A stretch of DNA of 64,000 nt from Yponomeuta sedellus (lineage: Eukaryota > Arthropoda > Insecta > Lepidoptera > Yponomeutidae): NCBI GenBank assembly GCA_934045075.1, contig OW203727.1, forward strand, positions 12,749,501 to 12,813,500, written 5' to 3'. The position numbers and the translations under genes were made by a program. The notes beneath the pieces are model-generated. The model was not told where the DNA came from. It made no database searches and saw nothing but the letters and a program-made list of their open reading frames with translations. Below are positions 40,909-52,043 of the stretch, piece by piece; the stretch's first letter is position 1, and every line of letters begins with the position of its first letter.

Positions 40909-42339
40909 AAAACGTATTATAACACAAGTTCTGGTTTATAATCCATTGGTGGCGCTAGTTAGCACTCCAAAGCGCTTTAATAGAAAATTAAATAAGTAAC
41001 TCTGAAGTAAAATCATTTGAATTACTACTAGGACTATCGTTCCAGGTAGATTACAGGATCAGATTAGCTTTTGTAGCAGCTGATTCGGCCCTGGTGTCAG
41101 TAGAAAGACTTACCGAAGCATTAGCCTCACTGTAGATATCATTTCTAAAGTGCTTAGCGTTGCCAAATGATATTTTTTAACTTTAGGTACAAATAAAGTT
41201 AAGACGAATAAAATTAATTAGAGAAATACAAGCAGCAGTCCACTGCAGTTGCATAGATATAATTTAGCAAGTTAATCACAAGAGTATAGAGCTATGAAAG
41301 CACTTAAATAAGCTCTGCAACAAGTTGAAACCTTAACCCAGATTCTCTCAAATGACTTGAAATAATAAATTAGTTTAAAATGGATGGGAAAGTTTTTTTG
41401 TCTGTTACACGAGTTACGTTTCTGTTTAACGAATCGATACTAGTCACTTTATGTTATTGTACCTACTTACGTATGTTTAATAATTAGCACTCACAAAAAA
41501 CTTAGCAAAAATTGTAAATAAAAATATTCTACAAATACGATTTGACTTTATATATTTTTTACGTAATATTATACATAGTAACAGTAAGAACTATGACTAT
41601 TCAAAATGCATTTTAACTTAATCAGTTTCGTGGTGTCCCCATTCACCATATACTTAGAATGTTCTTATAAGACAACAAACCAACATATTGACATTACCAT
41701 CGAACAATCGTCAGTCGGTTGTTCGCTACCTTTAATATAGGAGCTTGTAATGTTTCGCGATGTTCAAACATGGTTATATATTAAATTTTATATAATAAAT
41801 AATCCCGATTTATTAAATGGGTATTTAATACATAACCATATTCAAAGCCTGGGCGTAAGGGATTGAAAACTAAAGGACCATGCACATTAAAACGGGCCGG
41901 CGACACGTGCGGGCGTAACGATACAAACTAAAATAAACCTTAAATACTTTTACTGTTAGGGGCCACAATACTAGCGCAAAATATATGTGATTATATCATC
42001 TATCAAACGCTTAGATTTTTTTTGCAATCATTAAAAATAAATAATCTCACCTTGTGCGAGTGAGAAAACATGCCCGACGTAACAGCAGGGGAGTTAAAAT
42101 CTTGATTAACTTGAAATCTTACCGCCCGCAGTCGCCGGCTGGGCCTAGATTTTGTGGTAAAATGACAATTGCTGAACATAGCATTTTAATTTGATTACTG
42201 CTTCAGAGAATATGTGAATGCATTTATCAGCGTTTTAGCGAAAACTCTTCATAAATCATAAAGTCATACCTGAGTTAAACGACGTTTTACTTAAAGAGCC
42301 ACTGAGAGGGTCATTACTTTATATACATATAAGACCTTT
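40909..42339. other. Intergenic, nothing recognised
   Basis: AT-rich spacer between convergent TULP4 and RWDD1. No conserved ORF or RNA gene identified. Confidence 0.45.
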
Positions 42340-42488
42340 TGACTTTAAAAGTATGAAGGTTTATTTTAGTCGCCCCCGCTCTACGCCGGCCCTTTGTAAT
42401 GCGGATAGTCCCTTATTTTTCTGGTATCAAGTACATCCTAAGCAGACGGGGTTCTCTTACGCTCAGCGAGTGAGCGTGCGTGCGTTCG

Positions 42489-42601
42489 CTAGTCGCTGTC
42501 GCTGGTCTGGCCCGGGACATAATCCTTGTCATCTTCGTCGTCGGAGATATCCAGGTCATCCAGATCTTGGAAGAGGGACTCGTCGACTTTCACCGCGTCG
42601 C
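42489..42601 (-). CDS. RWDD1: RWDD1 exon 5 (acidic C-terminus)
   Basis: Acceptor ttctccag; VDESLFQDLDDLDISDDEDD, then KDYVPGQTSDSD and stop TAG at 42489-42491. Confidence 0.95.
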
Positions 42602-45600
42602 CTGGAGAACATAGGTTGTAATGTATCGTTACAAAAGGTAAATTTAGCTGAAGGGAATTCGAATGTGTCTGGAACCAGAAGCTTAACAAATCCTGTCGAA
42701 ATGACGACTGCTATACATATTAGTTTGGAATTTGGCCATTAGACGAATGGCATCGTCCAGGATTTGGTACGCATATTATAGGATCTGGGAGGTCGAGGTA
42801 TAATAAATTCGCATTTGTTACCAAATGCTATGTAAACTTGTTAATAATTAGATGTGCAAGTCACAAGTTATCAAGCCGCCCATGAGGCCTCTGACACGGC
42901 TTAACGACTGCCATTATATGACAGCCGGCACCAACCGCTTAACGTTAATATATGTTGATACACCTGTATAATATTTTATATATTATCAACAGGTCATGTT
43001 GATATTATATAAACGCTCATAAAAACTGAACGTGGGAACGCTCATGAAAACTGAAGAGACAAGGCTCGGAAACCACCTGACGCCGATCGGTAACACTAAA
43101 GGCGAATTCATTGGGTCTGAGATGGAAAAACGCTTTTATAAAGCTCCCTGATGATCGGCGACCGGATATTAGTAAGTAAAAAATCGTAAAACGAAGTTTG
43201 CAAAAAATCACGAAATAAGGGGTGTAACAAGTATTTTTCTTTGTCAAACGCGCGATCAGTTATATGCCAGTGGCTCTGTTAATTTAGTAGAATTAAATTG
43301 TATTTTAAGAAAATATAGATTAGAAAAAATATTTACATATTTCGTAGTGAAAAAATACACGTGATTTTGGGTACCTAGGCTTGGCGGATTTATAGTCGGC
43401 CCCTAAGTGCATACCATCATCCAAGAACTTCAAGTCAGACTCATTCAGCGTTTGATCCCTGAGGAAGAGTTCTTTGCCGGTCAGCTTATTTTTATCCTTT
43501 GCCTCCCGCTCTCGCTTCGCTGCGATGCCGAGATCGATTTCAAACTGTTTCCGCCACACGAGGAAGGTCTCTACTGACACTCTGGTGCCCTCAAATCGTT
43601 TCTGGAACAATCCGGCAGAAAATTTAAAATACACAGGTTTGAAAGAATTTTCAAAAAGTTCGTTTTTTTTTATTGTTTTTTATCTCTCCTGACAGTCTAC
43701 GTACAATGGCTCAACTATGAGGCTAAGTGCGGAAACCACAGGATAAACCAACAAAAGCCAGTTTTGAAATCGTTAGCAATGAAAAACGGTAGTACTAATA
43801 ATTTATCAGTAATGGTATAACATAATTATTTGCAAATATGTGAAATCCGTAATATAGGTAGTGAGGTTTTCTTGAGGTTGGGTTTACACGTTGTTAATAT
43901 ACAAAGGCGGACTTATTTATAAAAGGTCGATGCCACAAAAACATAATTAATTAGCTTCATTGATTCCGGAATAACTTTCTTAAAGTTATGTGGCAAGAAG
44001 TAAATAAATATTCATTGACATATTACACAGATCTCGTTCGCCCCATACTAAGTACAAGTATAAGAACATGAAAGAAAGAGTATTTATTGTGAATCATACA
44101 TGCATCTCCAAGTATTACCTTAGCAGGTATATTCTCATTTAATTTTTACAACTAAATGGCTTGTGTTACAAGTGCTAACCCTACGATAGATTTAATACAA
44201 TAAATACATAGATAACATACAAGACTCGAGACAAAATAGAAAAGTTTGTTTCCTAGTTTGACCCAGCCGGGGATCTCATCCGAGACCTTCGGTCAAGCAG
44301 TCGATGTGCCACACCGCTGCGCCACCGAGGCCGTCAAGATTTCCTCAAGGAGTCCTACCAGATGTAATGTTTTAATGTGTCGTTACGAAACTTTTACTTT
44401 GAAAGTTTCCATAATGTTACCTGTTCTGCTTCCTCTTCAGCCTTCTGTTTGGCGAGCAGCCGCTCTTCCTTCTCCCTCTTGAGAGAGTCCCATTTGTCGT
44501 TGAGCCACTCCTGCCCCGCCGAAACCAGCGTGAACACCATCACCATGCCAACATTCTGATTGCCCTGGAAGGAACCATTGTCTTACTAGTATGATTAAAA
44601 ACATTTTTTTGGTAGGTCTTACTTTTATGTTGTCAGACCATTTTTTGTAAGGTCAACTGCATTTGTATAGCAAAGGCTAGTATGATTAAAAACATTTTTT
44701 TGGTAGGTCTTACTTTTATGTTGTCAGACCATTTTTTGTAAGGTCAACTGCATTTGTATAGCAAAAGCTCTGAATAGATTAAAAATCTCTGAATCTCTGA
44801 CATGAATTAGATTGGGGGGGGGGGGGGACCTACAGAAATGCCATTAATAACAATGATGGCAATTTATGTTAAATTAATTCAAATGCTAATAAGCAATTGT
44901 TTTTAAATTATTGGAATAATTATTAGTCATTAATGAGGCAAACTTTTTGTCCACACTATACTCTTACTTATAGATAGATAATAGAGAACACTTTATTGCA
45001 CAACCAGAAAAAAAGGATACAACCATGATTACATGATACAACCATGATACAACTTATGATGGATTCTTGACACTCATGTGACATTAATAACAAATAATTA
45101 TTGAAATTGTTGTTATATTCAAATACTAATAATATTTTTTTATAAATTGGAAATATTGAAGAAATGAAATGAAAAGGTTTTATTCAAAGTAGCGCGAAGT
45201 AGAAGCTGCAGCTTAATGAACTTCACATTTCAAACTAGGTGTCAATTTCAAAATCTAGATCATTTTGGAGAAAAAATGGACAAAAAAACTCCAAACTTAG
45301 TCTTTTCAAAGTCCTTAAGTAACAGAGTTTACATAATTATTTTAAAACATAGAACTCATGCATTGTACTGGCTTTAATTCCAGACATTATTGTCATCTAA
45401 ATAATCCTTTTGAACCGCGTTTAAGGCAAGCTTAATATATCTTCAGGGATTTTACTATAGAAGCGTATACAATGCCCTGTAAAGGATGTATTAACCTTTG
45501 CCAGCCTAAATAGTGGGAACGAAAGTTTATGTTTATTTCTAGTATTTACATTGTGTTGGCTACCCAAAGTTTTAAACTTACTGATATTTTTCCTGACATA

Positions 45601-47070
45601 CATAAGGTTTTCATAGATATACTGACTGGCAACTGTCAGGATGTTAGTTTCTTTAAAGAAATCTCTTAACGAATCTCTACTGCCTAGCATTAAATGCTCG
45701 ATAAATGAATCTGATCGCTCTCTTCTGCAAGTCTTATTAATGCTTAAGACTTGCAGAAGAGAGCGATCAGATTCATTCAAACAAGTACTTAGGCAATTTT
45801 TTTATTTTTGTTTGCCATACTCATACTTTATCAAATGGATTCTTGACATATTTTCTTTGAAGTTTTGGATGGCACTGCACTGACAGCAATCTCCTTAGTT
45901 TATTTTTTGGAAGTGTGTAAATCACTCGCATTAGTGATTTCAATCACGATTAAAATCAAGCCTTTTTAAAATCATTTATGAATGATTAATGGTTAGGGGT
46001 CTGTTAATACTTTTTGACTGATTAGGATGCAGTAAAAAACCATTCATCTACAATTGTTTTGTTTTAAATGCTCGATTTTAATTGCAATTAAAATCAAGTT
46101 ATTCAAATAGGTATACACCTCAAAAGGATCATATCAACCATGGTATTTTTTTAATATATAAGTAACTGTACAAAAATCTGATTTAAATCAAAATCTGCTT
46201 CTATTGATTTAAACAAAAACAACCCTGGCTGACAGCAAAGGCTAGACACTAAAGACTAGTAAATTATCAAGAGACCCATTAAATGTCGGCACAAACATAA
46301 ATTGCTCAAAACAATGGTACAGTCACATGCACTAACATGTAAGAACCTTGTCACATTAACCTCTTCTAACCTGATGTATCAGAAATTGACTATTTTGACT
46401 TTGACAAGTTACTTTACACCTCTGCCTTGATAAGAGGCTTAGGAAATAACTTGATAGTAAAATTTTAAGAAAGGCACTTAAATGCATTAATAATTATTTT
46501 AGATATAGCTGAATCACTGTTTACCAAGCTGTACAAAGACAGGTGGATATTTCTTTTAAACATGCTCAAAAGTAAAGGTGCATTGTACATAGCACTAGCT
46601 TTCTTTATTCTTATGCAGTGATTATGCAAAAAGAGCTGCCATTATTTGATTATTTTTTAAGAGCCATAGGTTTTACGTGAATATCTTGTGGATTACCTGC
46701 TCTATTAAGAAGTCCAATAGCTCATTAGTTGTGACAATCTCGTTGAAGTTCTCTTCACAATCAATCTCGACCAGGGGCACTTCGTCCGGGTACTTGGCAG
46801 TGTATGTGAACGTCAGCCTGCACGCCAAGCCTTCTCCATCGTCGAAACCCTCGGATTTTATCGGTATACAAAACTTGGGGAATGGTTTTGTTTCAAGAAC
46901 TGTAAGGCAACAGAGGTTAAGTCTTAAAGTACCTGTAACTAACTTGGTCTAATTTTTAATTACATATAACTAAATTTCTCAGTACGTATTCAAAACTAAC
47001 CTTCCATGTCACCACAATAAATTGAATCTAGCGCTTCTATTTCACTCGTCTGCTCATATTCGTAATCCAT
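42489..47070 (-). CDS. RWDD1: RWD domain-containing protein 1 (RWDD1/DFRP2), complete, five exons
   Basis: Complement join of 42489-42601, 43415-43601, 44421-44564, 46697-46899 and 47001-47070: 717 nt, 238 aa, all GT-AG and in phase. Starts MDYEYEQTSEIEALDSIYCG; the RWD domain spans about residues 1-115, with the YPDEVPLVEI motif and GMVMVFTLVS. A charged coiled coil follows (SLKREKEERLLAKQKAEEEA), then the family segment VSVETFLVWRKQFEIDLG, LTGKELFLRDQTLNESDLKF and the acidic end VDESLFQDLDDLDISDDEDD. Vertebrate RWDD1 is 243 aa with the same order. Known role: the relative of yeast Gir2 that binds and stabilises the DRG2/Rbg2 translational GTPase. Polyadenylation hexamer (minus strand) at 42360-42365. 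Head-to-head with BABAM1, 6.3 kb apart because of hAT insertions. Confidence 0.96.
43415..43601 (-). CDS. RWDD1: RWDD1 exon 4 (DFRP-like segment)
   Basis: Acceptor tgttccag, donor gtatgc. KRFEGTRVSVETFLVWRKQF, then KLTGKELFLRDQTLNESDLK. Confidence 0.95.
44421..44564 (-). CDS. RWDD1: RWDD1 exon 3 (end of RWD, coiled coil)
   Basis: 48 codons, phase 0-0; acceptor ccttccag, donor gtaaca. GNQNVGMVMVFTLVSAGQEW, then a Lys/Glu-rich helix ending AEEEAEQ. Confidence 0.95.
44588..44769. repeat. Two perfect 91-bp tandem copies in RWDD1 intron
   Basis: agtatgattaaaaacatttt starts at 44588 and again at 44679; only the last few bases differ (aaaggct/aaaagct). Abuts the branch-point side of the exon 3 acceptor. 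Confidence 0.92.
45175..45777 (-). mobile_element. 5'-truncated LINE tail with inverted duplication at its 5' end
   Basis: Minus-strand ORF 45780-45421 ends LTVASQYIYENLMYVRKNIS, then NVNTRNKHKLSFPLFRL and HCIRFYSKIPEDI: the end of a jockey/CR1-like ORF2. The 3' UTR to about 45175 matches the 21.2-21.77 kb element. At the 5' end the first 33 bp are present again in inverted form (45704-45736 versus 45745-45777, loop ttaatgct). Confidence 0.85.
45900..46640. other. RWDD1 intron, nothing recognised
   Basis: AT-rich; includes gattttaattgcaattaaaatc-like palindromic A/T stretches near 46075 but no named element. Confidence 0.4.
46697..46899 (-). CDS. RWDD1: RWDD1 exon 2 (core of RWD domain)
   Basis: Acceptor ccttacag, donor gtaatc. 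Encodes LETKPFPKFCIPIKSEG, then LTFTYTAKYPDEVPLVEI and NEIVTTNELLDFLIEQ. Confidence 0.95.
47001..47070 (-). CDS. RWDD1: RWDD1 exon 1
   Basis: ATG at 47068-47070; MDYEYEQTSEIEALDSIYCG then DME; donor gttagt; ends in phase 1. Confidence 0.93.
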
Positions 47071-47238
47071 TTTCAATGCTATTCCTTTTATCCACTTCCT
47101 CTACGACTTCTACTTCAATAATAATTCCAAAATAATTCAGGAAAGCAACAATTTGCTATGATTTGATTGCTTGCCGTTTTCAATTCAATTGAACAAAAAA
47201 AAAAACTTGACATATCAATATCATTGACATGTGTCAAC

Positions 47239-47581
47239 CTCAGAATAAGGACTTCCTTTTTTTTTTTTTAGTTTGTCCCGCAAGGAACCGGCTAAGGTCT
47301 TAGACCATGCTGCCACGTCTTTGGTTTTTGTTCTTCATTATGAGTTTTTGGGAGGTTAGTCTTCAGTATAATATATTTTTCATGCTGCCATGTCTTTGGT
47401 TTCTATTCTTCATTATGAATTTTTGGGGAAGTTAAAGTCTTCAGTAATATATTTTTCATGCTGCCACGTCTTTGGTTTCTGTTCTTCATTATGAATTTTT
47501 GGGAGGTTAAAGTCTTCAGTAATATATTATCGTCTTCAGTTTTAATTATATAAAATGTCCAAAGGACTTCCTTATTCTGAG
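47239..47581. mobile_element. MITE with internal 76-bp minisatellite (3 copies)
   Basis: Ends ctcagaataagga (47239-47251) and its inverse tccttattctgag (47569-47581). Inside, units beginning catgctgccacgtctttggt start at 47306, 47381 and 47457. No convincing target-site duplication found. Lies 170 bp upstream of the RWDD1 start codon. Confidence 0.7.
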
Positions 47582-47845
47582 ACTCAACTAATGTGACATG
47601 ACATTTGTCTGTAGGGGTGGTCGCATTACACGGAGTTTACCTACACGTTCAGTCTAGCGACGGCAGACTGATTGTCTCACAAATTAGATTGTCTATTCAG
47701 TGGGCTGATCGTTTACTCCCTCTACGGGGCTGATGGACCACAAATTAGACAGGTCAGTGATAGAGAGCAGATTTTAGCCAAGTTGCTATCATAATGACAA
47801 ATTCTAATATGGTCACACTGATTTGGTACCTATTCTACTCAAAAC

Positions 47846-48961
47846 TAGCGATGGCAATAATCGAGCATATTGAATAATCGAGTACTCACCTCTTGAGTGG
47901 TTTCAATAATCGAGCGATTCTGGTGAGCGAATCGCTCGAGTGGTTGGATAAGAGCAGCTGCGTACAGTTTGATACAAAAAACTTTTTCACTTAAATAAAA
48001 TTAAAGTCATTTTATTAATTCAGCATCGATATAACCAAAAAAGGTAAAACTAAACAAATTAAAACATATTGTTATTGTACATGGCGTCTAAGAATAATAT
48101 TTGGTCAAGGTGTTTTCCAGATAACCTGTTTCTGCGACAATTCTTCACATATACTGCTTTCGAGAAAACTCTTTCTGAAGGTACAGAAGTGGCTGGTATG
48201 CATAGGTACTTTTGATGCAGTTGGTAAAGCTGGGGAAGCGTGGCAGCATGAATTTTCCAAAACTCGCTTGGATGCGATTTGCGTGCCAAATAAGGCATTT
48301 CTGAGTATTCTTTCATTATGATTATGGCACTTGGGATCGGAGTTATTGAATTTATTTTATCAGTCACTCTCTGATCAAAACTTGCCCATATATTCGGCGT
48401 TTGATCTGTTGCATTATTGCCTTCCTCTAGAATCTGCACAACGCTTGTTTGGTTGTTTATAGGTGGAATGTCTTCTGCTGATTAGTCCTGCTCTTGTCTA
48501 ATTAAAGCCGAAATTTCTTCTTTTAGCCAAGTTTCAGCGGCTGTATAGTGCGAATCTACTTTGATATGCCATATTTATTTACCTACAGTTTAAAATTTTA
48601 CACACACTATTAGTACCTATACACTCACACGCCTCAGTTTAGACTTAACTTCACAGTTTCACACACACGTTTTACTTTAATAAGTTACTCAAACTCTCGA
48701 AGTTATGTGGTGCACAAGCGAACGCCTATGAACGAGCACACTGTCAACTTCCAAGAAATTCAGTACCTACCTACAACATAACGAGTTGCTCGATTAATCG
48801 TTGGACAGCGAGCGTTGAGTGAGTTGAACGGAAGGTGTGAGTGGGCGAACAAAAACCGCTCGGATTAATAATCGAGTAAACAACAACCGTAGCTCGAGTA
48901 GTCCAAGTTACGCAAATAATCGAGCAGCTCGAGTAGTTTCTCTCGATTATTGCCATCGCTA
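47846..48961. mobile_element. Internally deleted hAT element with 20-bp TIRs and 8-bp duplication
   Basis: Ends tagcgatggcaataatcgag, perfectly inverted at 48942-48961. Target-site duplication ctcaaaac at 47838-47845 and 48962-48969. Keeps only the transposase 3' end, on the minus strand. Confidence 0.95.
48059..48439 (-). pseudogene. hAT transposase C-terminal fragment (dimerisation domain)
   Basis: About 126 codons: ARKSHPSEFWKIHAATLPQL, then YLCIPATSVPSERVFSKA and RNRLSGKHLDQILFLD, the hAT C-terminal dimerisation domain (PATSVPSERVFS is the hallmark). The BED finger and catalytic core are absent. Carried by the 47846-48961 element. Confidence 0.9.
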
Positions 48962-49867
48962 CTCAAAACACAGATTGTTCAGACAGAGACTAGGAGTGGG
49001 TCGTTGTCCGATTATTCGACGACGAAACGCAACCGTTTTTTCTGGAACGAAAACAGGTCCTCGAAACGGTTCTCGTTCGCAACTGGTTTCATTGTATGCG
49101 AACGAGCAAGGCGCAGAGGACGGTCAAACGAGTGCGAACGAGACGAAATCACGAAACATCGGAAAAAATAAGTTGTTTTACACGATATTAGACTGTATAC
49201 TCAGAGACATAAAGATTACTTTATTGTATCACAGACCAAAACGAACGGAACGAGCAAGGAGCCGACGACGACGTCGCAATGATCTCATTACGTTCTAGGC
49301 TCTATTAATATAGCACTAAAGGTCATATCCGCGTCAAACAATCTAAGGACTGGTCTCGCGACGAACAAACGCTGGCACTAGAGATGGGCAACTTCTCGAG
49401 AACTTTCCATTTTGTGGTAACTTTCCGATATACTCCCGGTAAGTTTCCGTATCTTCTCATTTTGGTGAGAAGATAAAATGTTCCTATCAATTTTTTTTGT
49501 TCATTGCAGTATTCGCATATTATTGGTCTCAGATGCAAGAAATATGCGTTTTTGACTAAGCGCTGTGTACTTTTCTATTATTAACTATTATTAAACTTGG
49601 TTATTCGTTAAGTTTTATGTAAGTGAAACACACTCATCACGAAATGTCAGAAACTACGTTATATTTGAAGATGCAGTTTGGCAGGGATGTAGTTTAGAGA
49701 TAGGAGATATTTGATCGGAATAAAGGTTTTGGTATATATGAGTCTGGTTTCTAGTAGGTACTTGAAGTATCTGGCTAGGTAATTTTATATGAAGGTCTTA
49801 TTAAATTGGTTAAAACAAATTATCCAGTCTTTTGTGGACAGTAATTCAAATCTCTGACCTATAAAAA

Positions 49868-49962
49868 TGCACGGCACCTGTAAAAGTGCCGAAACGTCGG
49901 CAAAATTGTAAAATTATAATAAAACGAGTGAAATCCGTATAAAAACAGTTTTAATTATATAT
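49868..49962 (+). repeat. 'gccgaaacgtcgg' repeat fragment inside the hAT
   Basis: Hairpin ggcacctgtaaaagtgcc, then gaaacgtcgg and the tail tccgtataaaaacagtttta; same family as 16.6 and 17.7 kb. It lies within the hAT element just beyond the transposase stop. Confidence 0.7.
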
Positions 49963-50069
49963 AAATGTGCAAAGATATATAAAATGTATCATATTAAATT
50001 ACAAACATTTAAAATTTCAATAAAAAAACAAATCAAAACATCAACAAAATTGCATTAAACTAACAAAAT

Positions 50070-52043
50070 TCAGTCAGAGTCGCTATCTAAATTATTGCAA
50101 TCAAAAAACTCCATGTGCGGCTGTGTACCACTTGGACCAGCCACCACCGAAAATGAAGCATCTAGCGACGGAATCTCGTTAACGACTGAGATTTCATCAT
50201 TTGATGACTCGTCGTCTGAAGAATTTACGGAATATTCTTCAACTTCTTCTTCAACCGGACAAGTGATACTACGGTTTGATAAATTCCAGTTATATGCAAC
50301 GTATGCAATTTTAGCGGCTCTTTCAGCTGTAAGGCGGTTTCTTAGTTTGTTATGTATCCTCCCGTGTGTACTGAAAGAGCGCTCAACAGCAGCTGATGTG
50401 CAGGGCGCAGTAAGAATACGCAAAGCGATTTTACTCAGTGAAGTGGAGCTGCAAATGCCTTTCCACCAGGTTGTTGGGCTCATAGATGTCACACTTTTCC
50501 ATACAAATGCTTTTCCCCACAATCTTCCATCTTTCGCTCTAAAGCTTGCAAGATTTTCTGCAATGTCTATGTTGAGCTGGTTTGCGATTGTGTGAATATA
50601 TTCCATAGCTACCACTTCTTCTTCAGAATCCAGTTCAGATCCTTGCGTAGCTGGGTCCAACATGTAGGCAGACAGATGTATTGGTTTTATACACATTGCC
50701 ATTCGATGGAATGTTGCCATGAGAATGTCATTCTTTTCATCTTCATTCAGCATACTCACCTGCAGCAGAGCAAACTCCACTTCAGACTTCATATTTCGCA
50801 ATGTCAGAAAAACAGTATGCATATTTAGCTTGTCTGATTCAAGTTTAAAAATAACCTGCGTTACCGGTTTTATAATATCAATAATTTGTTTTGTTTTGGC
50901 CCAAAAATCTTCGTTTAGTAAGTTATGTTTTGTGTTTGTTGGTAACATTGAAGCCTTTTCATGGACTGCTAAAATTTGTAGGGCAAGTTTCGTTTTTATT
51001 AGGCTTTGCAAGCTAATGCAATATGAACCCCAGCGTGTTTTGCATGGCAGTTTCAGGGTCTCTCCAGTTTGTTTTTGCTTTACCGCCGATGCCAGAATCG
51101 AAGTTAAAACTTGGCTTTTTTTTATTGACTTAACACATTCAATGGCTATGTCCAGAGCTATTTTCAATTTTTCTGTGCGCAGAATGTCATGACATAATAA
51201 GTTAAGTGTGTGTGCAGCACAATTTAAATAGGTAATGTGCGGTTGAGAATCTTTTACAAGCTTGAATGCTTTTTGTATATTTTTGGCATTATCACCCACC
51301 AATGCAAAAAATTTATCTCTTCCGTATTCGTTCATAACTTTCAGTATTTCCTGAGCTAGATATTCACTGGTGTGGCGATTGTCGGCAGTATCCAAGCTTT
51401 TCACAAACACTGGCTCTGGTTTTGAAATTAGAAAGTTTATTATCCCCTCATTGCGAACATCGCTCCAACCATCACATTGCAGATGAAGGTAGCTCTGCAT
51501 GCTGAGATCTTCAATTGTCTCTTTCCGCATATCACCATGAATCTTGTCCAAGTAAGTTGTTGACAATTTTTTTCGGGAGGGTAGAGTATACAATGGTTGA
51601 AGTTTTTCAAAGAATTCAATCCAAAGTGGATGTTCCACCATTACGAAGGGAGACCCAGTGACAAATATAGCTTTGGATAAAGCCATATCTAAGGCATGCT
51701 TGTTTTCTTTTGACAATGGATTTATTCGTGGCCTTGCTGATGGCATAAGAAGTGTAGCACTCTCTGCATTCGGTGAAACGTTTTCCTTTTGTCCTTCATC
51801 AGTTCTAAAACTTCTTGGTATTAATGATTTTTTGACAATATCAGCATTCTTATTGGGTTTCGACAGTGTTTCTAATATCTCAGCTTTGTAGTTAGCAGGA
51901 CATTTCAAACATTTCTGTAAATGTTTTTCCATTCTGACGACATTCGCAGTAGTGTATTTAATGTCACAGTGAGAGCACATAATAGTTTTGTCATCTCTCA
52001 CTCTAAAATGTTTCCAAATAACTTCTTTTTTCGGCTTCCCCAT
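50070..52043 (-). CDS. hAT transposase, full length, 657 aa
   Basis: Start ATG at 52043 (MGKPKKEVIWKHF). The open frame extends a little further, but a strong acceptor (gttttcag) lies just before this ATG, suggesting an upstream 5' UTR exon. Domains: BED zinc finger (CSHC ... EKHLQKC, about 20-50); DUF659/RNase-H-like core with LQCDGWSDVRNEGI, FALVGDNAKNIQ, CAAHTLNLLCHDIL and KTRWGSYC; C-terminal dimerisation domain (TAPCTSAAVERSFSTHGRIH, NRLTAERAAKIAYVAYNWN, about 540-600); acidic tail. No stops or shifts, and the ends match the enclosing element. It could still be active or mobilise related MITEs. Confidence 0.95.
   Translation of the reverse strand: MGKPKKEVIWKHFRVRDDKTIMCSHCDIKYTTANVVRMEKHLQKCLKCPANYKAEILETLSKPNKNADIVKKSLIPRSFRTDEGQKENVSPNAESATLLMPSARPRINPLSKENKHALDMALSKAIFVTGSPFVMVEHPLWIEFFEKLQPLYTLPSRKKLSTTYLDKIHGDMRKETIEDLSMQSYLHLQCDGWSDVRNEGIINFLISKPEPVFVKSLDTADNRHTSEYLAQEILKVMNEYGRDKFFALVGDNAKNIQKAFKLVKDSQPHITYLNCAAHTLNLLCHDILRTEKLKIALDIAIECVKSIKKSQVLTSILASAVKQKQTGETLKLPCKTRWGSYCISLQSLIKTKLALQILAVHEKASMLPTNTKHNLLNEDFWAKTKQIIDIIKPVTQVIFKLESDKLNMHTVFLTLRNMKSEVEFALLQVSMLNEDEKNDILMATFHRMAMCIKPIHLSAYMLDPATQGSELDSEEEVVAMEYIHTIANQLNIDIAENLASFRAKDGRLWGKAFVWKSVTSMSPTTWWKGICSSTSLSKIALRILTAPCTSAAVERSFSTHGRIHNKLRNRLTAERAAKIAYVAYNWNLSNRSITCPVEEEVEEYSVNSSDDESSNDEISVVNEIPSLDASFSVVAGPSGTQPHMEFFDCNNLDSDSD

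Noticed and set aside
42353..42742. Plus-strand 129-aa ORF
   Set aside because: Antisense to RWDD1 exon 5; no family likeness.
50095..51891. Several plus-strand ORFs opposite the hAT transposase
   Set aside because: Antisense shadows of a long, well-supported transposase frame.
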